DNA from: Olivibacter sp. SDN3
GTDB lineage: Bacteria; Bacteroidota; Bacteroidia; Sphingobacteriales; Sphingobacteriaceae
NCBI RefSeq assembly: GCF_014334135.1
Contig: NZ_CP060497.1
Location: 4,092,001-4,156,000, forward strand
DNA length: 64,000 nt
Reading direction: 5' to 3'
The position numbers and the translations under genes were made by a program. Shown piece by piece: positions 27,275-35,515 of this stretch. Within the stretch, counting starts at the first letter, position 1. The number at the start of each line of letters is the position of its first letter. The notes under the pieces were generated by a model. The model worked only from the letters and a program-made list of their open reading frames with translations. It was not told the DNA's origin and searched no databases.

Positions 27275-28753
27275 TTATGAAATTTGATGTGGGGCATGTT
27301 TATTACTGGTAATCATGAGTAGCAACCATGTTAAGAAGCCATTCAGTAAGATCAGCTCAAATCCAACAATATAACCAATACTATGTTGCAGCCAATAGTC
27401 GATGGCAAAGGTAAGTATTGGTGATAGAACACAGATGTATGGTGTAATCTTATCTCGTACAGTGCGTTTTGTAAGCATTCCGAAAGCAAACAGCCCCAAT
27501 AGAGGGCCGTAAGTATAGCCTGCTGCTACAAAAATAGCTATAACCACGGAGTCGTTATTTATTACACGAAATAGCAAGATGATCACCAGCATGAGGAGTG
27601 AGAAAGTAAAGTGAACTTTATTTCTGGTCTGAATAAGTTTTTTATCGTTCGGATCAACTTTTTTGTTAAAATTTAAGAAATCAACACAAAAGGAGGTGGT
27701 CAAAGCCGTTAATGCAGAATCGGTAGTAGCAAAGGTAGCGGCAGTTAGCCCTAACATAAAAATAATGCCGGGAACAATTGCTAGATGATTTAAGGCGATT
27801 TCAGGATATAGATGATCGGGAGTTCTTAAGGAATCAAAGTCTATACCATTTTTAGCCGCATAAATATATAAAAGAGCTCCGACGGAAAGAAAGAAAAGGT
27901 TAATAAAAACAAAAATAACAGTAAAAGTTAACATGTTCTTTTGTGCTTCACCAATTGTTTTCATACTCAAGTTCTTTTGCATGAGGTCTTGATCAAGCCC
28001 GGTCATTGCTATGGTGACAAATACACCTCCCAAAAACTGCTTCCAAAAATTAGATTTACTGCCCATAAAATCCTCCCAGAAGAAAATTTTTGAATAACTG
28101 CTATTCTTTACGGTCTCTATCGTCTGTAAGAAATTTAACCCTAAACTATCTGCTATGAAATATATGGAAAGAACAACCGATAATAGTAAGAAGAACGTTT
28201 GCAAAAGATCGGTAATAATAATCGTTTTCAACCCGCCTTTGTGCGTATAAAGCCAAATAAGGGCCAAACAGATTATAATGGTAAGCGCAAAGGGGACGTT
28301 CCAGGCATCAAATATAAAACGTTGCAATACAATTGCAACTAAGTAAAGCCTAAAGGCAGAGCTGATGGTTCTGGAAATCAAAAAAATCATTGCACCTGTT
28401 TTGTAACTGAGATACCCTAAGCGATGTTCCAGGTAGGTGTAGATAGAAACAAGATGCATCTTGTAGTAAAGGGGGAGTAATACCAGCGCTATAATAACGA
28501 AGCCTACAGCATTGCCTAATATGAACTGAAAATAAGCAAAACTTCCGTTTCCAACTGCTCCAGGTACGGATATGAAAGTCACACCAGACAATGCCGTACC
28601 GATCATTCCAAAAGCAACGATATACCATTTGGAATTTTTATTCGCGATGAAAAAGGTGGCATTGTCTGCAGACTTTTTGGAAGTGACGTGGGCAACGATC
28701 ACTAATACGCCAAAATAGATCAATAGAAAGCTAAATAAGGTTAGAGGCGCCAT
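27275..28753 (-). CDS. Sodium:solute symporter (SSS family)
   Basis: 492 residues with about 13 membrane segments, including the family block in segments 1-2 (GTALSGVTFISVPGAVGNGSF) and MTGLDQDLMQKNL, LGLTAATFATTDSALTALTTSF. Members carry sugars, sialic acids or amino acids with sodium. It lies 26 bp after murQ on the same strand, so it is probably the inner-membrane importer of MurNAc or a related amino sugar; that substrate is inference from context. Confidence 0.85.
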   Translation of the reverse strand: MAPLTLFSFLLIYFGVLVIVAHVTSKKSADNATFFIANKNSKWYIVAFGMIGTALSGVTFISVPGAVGNGSFAYFQFILGNAVGFVIIALVLLPLYYKMHLVSIYTYLEHRLGYLSYKTGAMIFLISRTISSAFRLYLVAIVLQRFIFDAWNVPFALTIIICLALIWLYTHKGGLKTIIITDLLQTFFLLLSVVLSIYFIADSLGLNFLQTIETVKNSSYSKIFFWEDFMGSKSNFWKQFLGGVFVTIAMTGLDQDLMQKNLSMKTIGEAQKNMLTFTVIFVFINLFFLSVGALLYIYAAKNGIDFDSLRTPDHLYPEIALNHLAIVPGIIFMLGLTAATFATTDSALTALTTSFCVDFLNFNKKVDPNDKKLIQTRNKVHFTFSLLMLVIILLFRVINNDSVVIAIFVAAGYTYGPLLGLFAFGMLTKRTVRDKITPYICVLSPILTFAIDYWLQHSIGYIVGFELILLNGFLTWLLLMITSNKHAPHQIS

Positions 28754-28779
28754 TCTTTTCTTTGTTTAACTGATGTATG

Positions 28780-29595
28780 TTAGGCTTTTATATCTTGAAT
28801 TTTCTCGATGGCTTTACGGACGCTCCCATATTCTTCCAATAGTTGGTTCGCTTTCTCTTGATTAACTCCGGTTTCTTGCATAATAATTCTAGCGCCTCTG
28901 TTAAATAGTTTGTTGTTGGTTAACTGCATATCAACCATTTTGTTGCCTTTTACCCTTCCTAATTTAATCATAATAGAAGTACTCAGCATATTTAGCACTA
29001 ACTTTTGCGCGGTGCCGGCTTTCATTCTGGTTGAGCCGGTTACGAATTCAGGACCGGTAATAACTTCAATAGGAAACTTGGCTACTTTTGCCACTGGTGT
29101 GTTAGCATTACATACTAAGCAAGCTGTTGTAATTCCAGCTTTATTTGCAGCCTCCAGTCCACCTATCACATACGGCGTACTTCCTGACGCGGCGATACCT
29201 AATACTACGTCGTTACTATTGATTCTATGTTCTGAAAGGTCTTTCCAAGCCTGCTCTTTATCGTCCTCCGCAAATTCAACCGCTTTTCGTATAGCATGGT
29301 CTCCGCCTGCAATGAGTCCCACAATCCAATCAAATGGTACCCCAAAGGTCGGTGGACACTCAGAGGCATCTAATATTCCCAATCTACCACTTGTTCCGGC
29401 ACCTATATAAAATAATCTGCCGCCTTCTTCCATCTTTGCCGCTGTAATGTTTACCACGGTTTCAATCTGTGGAATGGATTTTTCCACAATAGCGGGAACA
29501 GTTTGATCCTCTCTGTTAATGTTAGTAAGTAGTTCCTTAACTGACATTTTTTCCAAATCATTGTAGTTTGATTCTTTTTCAGTTGTATAATCCAT
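28780..29595 (-). CDS. murQ: N-acetylmuramic acid 6-phosphate etherase
   Basis: Cleaves the lactyl ether of MurNAc-6-phosphate to GlcNAc-6-phosphate and D-lactate. 271 residues with a SIS sugar-phosphate fold: IGAGTSGRLGILDASECPPTFGVP, the catalytic Glu region around DASECPPTFG, GIAASGSTPYVIGGLEAA and VTGSTRMKAGTAQKLVLNML. It heads a short operon with the symporter. TGCA repeats lie at 29640-29684, overlapping the likely promoter. The matching kinase (MurK or AnmK) is not in the window. Confidence 0.96.
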   Translation of the reverse strand: MDYTTEKESNYNDLEKMSVKELLTNINREDQTVPAIVEKSIPQIETVVNITAAKMEEGGRLFYIGAGTSGRLGILDASECPPTFGVPFDWIVGLIAGGDHAIRKAVEFAEDDKEQAWKDLSEHRINSNDVVLGIAASGSTPYVIGGLEAANKAGITTACLVCNANTPVAKVAKFPIEVITGPEFVTGSTRMKAGTAQKLVLNMLSTSIMIKLGRVKGNKMVDMQLTNNKLFNRGARIIMQETGVNQEKANQLLEEYGSVRKAIEKIQDIKA

Positions 29596-29636
29596 CGTAT
29601 TGTTTAACTGTCAATCTTTATTTTTAAAGAGCTAAA

Positions 29637-29684
29637 ATATGCATTTTTATGCATTTTTATATTTTAAATATAAATAAACATGCA
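29637..29684 (-). promoter_or_regulatory. Phased TGCA repeats in the murQ promoter
   Basis: TGCATTTTTA occurs twice head-to-tail (29640-29649 and 29650-29659), and a third TGCA is at 29681, 31 bp further on. The same spacing pattern is seen upstream of susC and deoR. On the minus strand the first copy reads AAATGCATATTTTAG and may overlap the -7 region. Likely operator, perhaps for the DeoR protein of this locus. Confidence 0.6.
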
Positions 29685-29686
29685 TA

Positions 29687-30331
29687 TTAAATCAATAACT
29701 CGTCAATCCTTTTGAAATTGTAGCCTTTCTCCATCAGTTTATTGAGGAGATGGGGCAATTTATTATAAAACTTATCCTTTCTCTTCGGCCCGGCGCCGAC
29801 ATGTATAAGCATAATAAATCCATTTAAATCCGTACTACTTTCTTTCTCGTAATGAAATATCGAATTCAGAATTACTTCAGACGAACGATAACTGTTTTCC
29901 ATTTCGGGGTATGTGTAGTCTGCTGCTGTCAATGTTCCGGGCGTAAAGTTAATTAATTGTAAATGATGTTTTGTTGTCCATTTACTTATTTCACTGTTAT
30001 ACCATTCATAAGGAGGAAGAAAGTAAGCGGCTTTCTGTTTATCTATTCCAAATGCTTGCATTTTTCGATATACTTCATTCAAATCATCACTAAATTCCTT
30101 CTCAGTAACCAACAAGCTATCTCGTTTTTTCCAATCGCAATATAGTAAATGTTGGTCGGAGTGCGCACCAATATAATGTCCGTCATTTATTATACGCTCA
30201 ATAGATGGTTTGTTTTCCCTGTTTGCATATAGCCGACCTGTAAAAAAGAAAGATGCCTTTACCTGATTATCTTTTAATACATCTAAAATGGTTTCTAAAC
30301 CTTCTGTATACTCATCTCCCGAAAAAATCAA
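29687..30331 (-). CDS. Polysaccharide deacetylase-like protein, N-terminus damaged
   Basis: 214 residues from a TTG at 30331. The fold is the NodB type: LIFSGDEYTEGLETILDVLKDN opens the domain, FFFTGRLY follows, then GAHSDQHLLYCDW, FLPPYEWYN and MLIHVGAGPKRKDKF. The open frame continues upstream to 30424 and encodes SCKKVTDSYGAVIRGDTTE, which looks like a mature lipoprotein start with lipid-bearing Cys (codon 30397-30395). There is no ATG, GTG or TTG in that extension and no signal peptide, and it overlaps the end of the GH9 gene. A deletion has probably removed the signal. Confidence 0.75.
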   Translation of the reverse strand: MIFSGDEYTEGLETILDVLKDNQVKASFFFTGRLYANRENKPSIERIINDGHYIGAHSDQHLLYCDWKKRDSLLVTEKEFSDDLNEVYRKMQAFGIDKQKAAYFLPPYEWYNSEISKWTTKHHLQLINFTPGTLTAADYTYPEMENSYRSSEVILNSIFHYEKESSTDLNGFIMLIHVGAGPKRKDKFYNKLPHLLNKLMEKGYNFKRIDELLI

Positions 30332-30384
30332 TGAAATATTCCTTTCAGTAGTATCACCACGTATAACAGCCCCATAACTGTCGG

Positions 30385-32211
30385 TTACTTTTTTGCACGA
30401 GCCACCTCCGATGACTCGTTTTCTTTAGCTGCGAGTAAATAAACTAATGATGCTGTTCCGTCCATCGTTGGTTCATTCGTACTATAGTCGCCATAATCAT
30501 CATGATAGACGACAAGTTCAGATTGAAATGAGGCGTATGTGTCAGGCTTATATAGGGTTATTCCAATAAGATTATTGTAAATATTCCCATATACAGGCCC
30601 GTCTACCAAACCACCATCAACAGGATAGTTATTCAGTTCTGTAAATGCAGAATGGGGCGCGGTAGGTGTGTCTCCCCATTCTGGCAAGCCATATACCATA
30701 CTAGTTCCCCAAGGATTACAACCGAAAAGCCAATCAATGTTAGCTTGTTCCAATGCCTTATAGGTGGCATCTTGCGTTAGTTGTCGGTATAAATAACACT
30801 GTATTGCAAAAGAAACTGTTAAATTGTTAGAGCACCATATAAATGGTACTCCTCTCAAAAAGGCATTTTTTTCTGCTTTTCGATTTATCTTTTCGATGCC
30901 TTCCTTATAGTAATCACTGAACTCTCCACTGGGTTCTGCATTTCCGTTGGCTATTTCGTAATGTCCAAAATTGTGAAAAGGATACCATTGATAATGCCTA
31001 GCGGTATCGGCTCCTAACCAGGCTGTGATTTTTTCTTTTCTTCCGTAATCTATCGCTTGTACTAAAAAGTGCCGCTCTTTGGTTAGTTTCCATAGGTTTA
31101 CAGCACCAAGTTGCATATCATCTTCCCAATTATCCTCTTCATAAAAATACGGTGCCATGTTAGGCGCTGTTTGGCATACCCCAGGTTTGGCTAACCCTAG
31201 GTGATATGCCGATAATGCTTTGTCTTTATAGATCATGGCTTCTCCATTATCTATATCTTTATATAACTGGGATGCGAGCGCGAAGGCGCTGGCAAACTTA
31301 CCGGCAGTAGAGGCAACTCCAGTAGTTCTATTTTTATGTTTACCTAAACCCTGTACTTCTCCGCTAGCGAAATATACGGGGCGAGGTCCACCGGATCCCA
31401 TCCCATAGTCGGTGGTGTCGTCGGTAGGCAGTCGCATCCCAGCATGATCACGGTCGTCGGCCAGTTGATTAAATAACCAATCTTCACGGGGATGCATTTT
31501 CTTTAACCATTTTAATCCCCAGGCAGCTTCGTCTAAGATATCCTCGATTCCGTTTTTTCCCGCTAAACCATTAGCTTGATAACGATCATCGAAAACCGAT
31601 TTAAAATCTCTATAGGCGGCCAGCAAATGATAGGTAGCGTTGGCGGTGGTGGTGCTGTACTGTAAGTAGTCAGAAGCGTCATGCCATCCGCCTGAAACAT
31701 CAATGATGGTGCTGTCTGGCATATGGCCGTACATCGTATAACCGTCTTGAGTGTGACAGGAGTCATTTAAGTAAGGGTTAAATCCACTACGTTGCTGCCG
31801 CATATAGCGGAGGGCGAAGTCGGCGGTTCCCTTGTATACGTCGTTAGCAATGCGGAATTCGGGAGATCTGATGGCGCCAGTTTTTAAATAGTATTTGCCG
31901 GTGTCGGTAAAAGCCGAAAAGTCCAATCTATATGTCTGTTGAAATGGCCCATATTTTCCATAGGGATCGCTCGCTTTCGCCTGATACACTTCCTTATTTG
32001 TTCGGGCGTCGACCAAGAAAAAGGAGTCGATGTTTCGCTCCTGAAGGGATCCCCAAACAGCTACTTTTACGCCTTTCGGGTAATAGCCCAGTTGGTTAAT
32101 ACGGATAACCGTTTTGGGTGCTTTATTGTCCTTTATTGTACACGAGGGGATACTAACCATCAAGCATAGGATAAATATTAAAACCGGTTTGAATAATCCT
32201 TTGGTTTTCAT
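30385..32211 (-). CDS. Glycoside hydrolase family 9 lipoprotein
   Basis: 608 residues. Lipoprotein signal ending at C24 (VSIPSC). An N-terminal immunoglobulin-like CelD domain (about 30-125, INQLGYYPKGVKVAVW) precedes an alpha-toroid GH9 domain with GGWHDASDY (D178 and D181, base and nucleophile region) and a C-terminal NEPTMDGTAS with E580 as probable acid. GH9 includes endoglucanases and exo-glucosaminidases. Beside NamZ, MurQ and a deacetylase, a glucosaminidase-like role on amino-sugar chains fits better than cellulose digestion, but this is inference. The last 10-12 residues may be an artefact of the deletion before the deacetylase gene. Confidence 0.87.
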   Translation of the reverse strand: MKTKGLFKPVLIFILCLMVSIPSCTIKDNKAPKTVIRINQLGYYPKGVKVAVWGSLQERNIDSFFLVDARTNKEVYQAKASDPYGKYGPFQQTYRLDFSAFTDTGKYYLKTGAIRSPEFRIANDVYKGTADFALRYMRQQRSGFNPYLNDSCHTQDGYTMYGHMPDSTIIDVSGGWHDASDYLQYSTTTANATYHLLAAYRDFKSVFDDRYQANGLAGKNGIEDILDEAAWGLKWLKKMHPREDWLFNQLADDRDHAGMRLPTDDTTDYGMGSGGPRPVYFASGEVQGLGKHKNRTTGVASTAGKFASAFALASQLYKDIDNGEAMIYKDKALSAYHLGLAKPGVCQTAPNMAPYFYEEDNWEDDMQLGAVNLWKLTKERHFLVQAIDYGRKEKITAWLGADTARHYQWYPFHNFGHYEIANGNAEPSGEFSDYYKEGIEKINRKAEKNAFLRGVPFIWCSNNLTVSFAIQCYLYRQLTQDATYKALEQANIDWLFGCNPWGTSMVYGLPEWGDTPTAPHSAFTELNNYPVDGGLVDGPVYGNIYNNLIGITLYKPDTYASFQSELVVYHDDYGDYSTNEPTMDGTASLVYLLAAKENESSEVARAKK

Positions 32212-32214
32212 TAA

Positions 32215-34053
32215 CTAGTATTTTAGACTGACAATTTTACCATCCATTGTACTTACCACCAATTTATTGCGTTTTATCGGTAATAGTGGGTTAATCAGGC
32301 AGTTGGATATTTTATATTGCCAAATTACCTTTCCAGATTGCCTACCAACGGCAGATAGTAAACCTGAATGGCTAGGAACCAGTATATTGTTGTTTGATTC
32401 TACGATGGCGGTTGGTGCTAATTCATAAGGAAGCCTGAGTGTAGACTGCCAGGCTATTTCCATGTCTGGAGCAGTTGTAGAGATCCCTATAAGCTGCCCG
32501 TCCATCGTTTTTGCGTATATCAATAAGCTATCAGTAGAAAGGCCAATTGATTCCCTGACCCTGTAGTCGTCTAATTGTTTTCGCCAAATAAGCTCTCCGT
32601 TCTCTGCGTCCAGTGCTGTCATATAGCGATCTGGTGCAACTATAAAGATCCGCCCGTTTGTAGCCACGGGATAACATGCTGCAGGTGATAACATCCGGCT
32701 TGTAGCTCCATTATGCCATTCCCATTTTTTTTCTCCGGTGGAAATATCCAAAGCATAAAATTCATTTCCCCAGGTGCCGAAATAGACTATATTGTTGTAT
32801 ACCGTTGGTTTAGCGGAGAGGTAACCTTTTAAACCTTCAAAGGTCCATAAAACATCGCCGTCAGTCACACGTATAGCCCTAAAAGTTCCATCTGACCCGC
32901 CAATGTAGGCGATCCCTTTTTCAATTGATGGCGATCCCAGAACCGCTTTCTGCGTCTCTATTTTCCACTTTAACGAACCGCTTTTTAGGTCGATGCCATA
33001 AATATAATTGTCGCTTGAGCCAACCACTACCGTATTCTTCCACACGGCCGGCGTTGAATATATTTTGCCTTTGGTTTTAAACTGCCATAATTTTTTGCCA
33101 CTCTTGGCATTTATAGCGTAGACCTCACCGTTAGTGTTTCCGCTAACAATTTTATTTTTTGCATAAGCCATACCTGCACCAACATCACTTTTATCTTCAA
33201 ATATCCATGCTTGCTTAACAGCGCTATATTTTCTATTAATCGAATAATCCGGACGCGGGTATCCGTTCGGCGACTGATCAAAATGGTGATTGTGCAATTT
33301 AACGCTATGCCAAGGTTTGTGTGTTATACTGTCTGGGGTTCGTTCCTGACATGTAGCTTCTTCTGAGGAAATCGTCACGATATTATAGCCTCCGGTTTCC
33401 TGCTCAGCTCGCAGGTTTGAACGACCCATAACGCCGGGTATACCCTCAAAATCATAGCTTTCGTTAATATGACCATGTCCACATAACATTAAGCGTATAT
33501 CGTGCTTTTTTAATCGATCAATGGATTCGTACCAATTGTTTAAGGAAGAATCCTGTGGGTAGTGATTTACATAAATTAAGGGCAATTCCGGATCAATTGC
33601 GAGTATAGAATCCATCCATACCAAGTTTTCTCTTGGTATTTGACCAGGCCCCATACGCATGTTGGGTCCGGAGTTTGTCCCTGCAAAACGATAGCCATCA
33701 TGGATGAAATAAAATGTTTCATCACCAAAAATTTTTCGAAAGCTATTTCCCCCGCTTTCAGACCAGTTCGTGTCGTGATTGCCGGGCACTAGGTAATAGG
33801 GGTTGTGTAAACTATCGAGTATTTGTTTGGCTAAGGTCAGCTCTTCATCGGAACCAAATTCGGTGATATCTCCGGAGATGATAATAAACTGAATTTCATT
33901 GTTCTGGTTGATGTCTTTTATCGTTCTTCTTAAATCTTCCGCACCTGTTTTGCTGCCAATATGAGTGTCGGTTACATGAGCAAACTTAAAATGTTGCGCA
34001 TGGGATGTTAAAAACGGAAATAAAAGGATAAGTATGCTGTTTAGTATTTTCAT
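32215..34053 (-). CDS. Exported metallophosphoesterase fused to a PQQ-type beta-propeller
   Basis: 612 residues with a signal peptide (about 1-19). The N-terminal calcineurin-like domain (20-270) shows HVTDTHIG, ISGDITEFG, PGNHDTNW, VNHYP and CGHGH, the two-metal centre. The C-terminal half (290-612) has repeated blades such as VYAINAKSGKKLWQFKTKG, IYGIDLKSGSLKWKIE and FYALDISTGEKKWEW, usual for PQQ-like propellers. It may remove phosphate from a cell-wall fragment or polymer; substrate unknown. It lies 12 bp after namZ and 3 bp before the GH9 gene, so all three share a transcript. Confidence 0.87.
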   Translation of the reverse strand: MKILNSILILLFPFLTSHAQHFKFAHVTDTHIGSKTGAEDLRRTIKDINQNNEIQFIIISGDITEFGSDEELTLAKQILDSLHNPYYLVPGNHDTNWSESGGNSFRKIFGDETFYFIHDGYRFAGTNSGPNMRMGPGQIPRENLVWMDSILAIDPELPLIYVNHYPQDSSLNNWYESIDRLKKHDIRLMLCGHGHINESYDFEGIPGVMGRSNLRAEQETGGYNIVTISSEEATCQERTPDSITHKPWHSVKLHNHHFDQSPNGYPRPDYSINRKYSAVKQAWIFEDKSDVGAGMAYAKNKIVSGNTNGEVYAINAKSGKKLWQFKTKGKIYSTPAVWKNTVVVGSSDNYIYGIDLKSGSLKWKIETQKAVLGSPSIEKGIAYIGGSDGTFRAIRVTDGDVLWTFEGLKGYLSAKPTVYNNIVYFGTWGNEFYALDISTGEKKWEWHNGATSRMLSPAACYPVATNGRIFIVAPDRYMTALDAENGELIWRKQLDDYRVRESIGLSTDSLLIYAKTMDGQLIGISTTAPDMEIAWQSTLRLPYELAPTAIVESNNNILVPSHSGLLSAVGRQSGKVIWQYKISNCLINPLLPIKRNKLVVSTMDGKIVSLKY

Positions 34054-34065
34054 CTGAGGTAGTGT

Positions 34066-35319
34066 TTATTGGAAATCTGTGTACAGAAGATATTTCTTAC
34101 GCATATTTCTATAATCACGAAGTTCGTCTTGCCAGGTGTCCGCAATTTGCTCTTCCGTCATCCCAGCTTTTATCTGTTTGATGAGTTGGTCGTTACCGGC
34201 AAGTTTGTTAAAAAATTCGGGACGGGAAAAGAACTTGTCGGCAAAACCTGCTTTTTTTGATTTATTGTAAAAGTCAATCAGGTATTTTAAGGTAAATGTA
34301 GCATCAACGGCGTCTTCTTCTCTCAGATCTATGCCATAGCAGGTTTTTCCCTGCTGCTCAACGTGCGCACTCATTCCGGGTTTTGATCCTGGATTAAACG
34401 TGAAATCACCAAACTCAGGGTCCGGGTAACCCAACACCTGAAAAGGCCAGTCTGTCCCCCTGCCCACATTGATGTCTGTTCCTTCAAATAAACATAGCGA
34501 CATATACAGGCGTACAGATAAATAGTTAGGTAGGCTAGGGGATGGGACTACTGGTAATTCATATTTGGTATTATGATCCCAATTTTTAACAGGAATGACC
34601 GTTAAATCACATTGTTTGCCATCTTCCAGCCAGCCCTCACCATTAATCATTTGGGCTAATTCTCCCACGGTTAAACCATGTATCATGGCTATTTTATGAT
34701 AACTTACATTGGATTTGAATTTATCATCTTTTCTCACGGGACCGTTCACTTGGTCGCCATTTGGATTAGGTCTGTCTAGTACTATCAGTTTTTTATTTTG
34801 ATTAACACATAACTGCATCACGCGATGCATGGACGTGATATAGGTATAAAAGCGGGCACCAACGTCTTGTAGGTCAAAAATCATAACATCGATAGATGCA
34901 ACGATAGAGTCGGCCTTTTCATTTTTTCCGTATAAACTGTGCAGAGGCAATCCGGTTTTTTCATCCAAATCATTTGCCACTTTTTCGCCACGTTCTATGC
35001 TGCCCCGAAAACCATGTTCAGGGGCAAAAGCGAATTGCAGGTCAACGTTATTTGCTAATAAAACATCAACCAGATGCTTTTCGTCAGGACCTACAATGGA
35101 GGTTTGATTACCCATTAACCCTACTTTTTTCCCCTCAAGCAGGGGAAGGTAAGCCGCTGTCTGGTCGGCCCCCGTAAGTATGGTAGCATTGGTTTCTGAT
35201 GAGGTGCTTTTTAACTTTTTGTTTTCTTTATCGGCATTATTTGAGGCACCCTGGGTACAGGCGGTATGGAAACAAATAACTGCTAAAACGAAAAATCTGA
35301 AATACTTTTTATTTATCAT
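34066..35319 (-). CDS. namZ: Exo-beta-N-acetylmuramidase, NamZ type (DUF1343/GH171)
   Basis: 417 residues, lipoprotein (C21, CFHTAC). DUF1343 proteins related to NamZ release MurNAc from the non-reducing ends of peptidoglycan chains. Conserved stretches: LLEGKKVGLMGNQTS, FAPEHGFRG, FDLQDVGARFYTYITSM, VLDRPNPNG, PSPSLPNY and LFEGTDINVGRGTDWPFQV, the last two being the most typical. It follows susD after a large hairpin. The lipid anchor and SusCD neighbours suggest outer-surface or periplasmic release of MurNAc for uptake and cleavage by MurQ. Confidence 0.88.
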   Translation of the reverse strand: MINKKYFRFFVLAVICFHTACTQGASNNADKENKKLKSTSSETNATILTGADQTAAYLPLLEGKKVGLMGNQTSIVGPDEKHLVDVLLANNVDLQFAFAPEHGFRGSIERGEKVANDLDEKTGLPLHSLYGKNEKADSIVASIDVMIFDLQDVGARFYTYITSMHRVMQLCVNQNKKLIVLDRPNPNGDQVNGPVRKDDKFKSNVSYHKIAMIHGLTVGELAQMINGEGWLEDGKQCDLTVIPVKNWDHNTKYELPVVPSPSLPNYLSVRLYMSLCLFEGTDINVGRGTDWPFQVLGYPDPEFGDFTFNPGSKPGMSAHVEQQGKTCYGIDLREEDAVDATFTLKYLIDFYNKSKKAGFADKFFSRPEFFNKLAGNDQLIKQIKAGMTEEQIADTWQDELRDYRNMRKKYLLYTDFQ

Positions 35320-35350
35320 AATAATGCGCTTGTCGTCAAAAAAGAATTTT

Positions 35351-35424
35351 TGGCAAACATCGATAAATGTTATTTATATGCTGCTTACAGCAATAGCATT
35401 TAAATAACATTTATCGATGTTTGC
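35351..35424. repeat. 31-bp inverted repeat between susD and namZ
   Basis: Left arm 35351-35381 (GGCAAACATCGATAAATGTT...) and right arm 35394-35424 are complementary at 30 of 31 positions around a 12-base loop. It can form a very stable hairpin in the operon RNA. There is no long T-run after it, so it is more likely an RNA-stability or processing element, or a partial terminator, than a simple terminator. Confidence 0.85.
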
Positions 35425-35515
35425 CACTGGAATTTATTTTATTGTAGATGAAAATATAAGTTTATTTTGTCTTTTGCCAAAGGATTTTTATGTTAAATAA
35501 TTTTTGATCTGTTTA

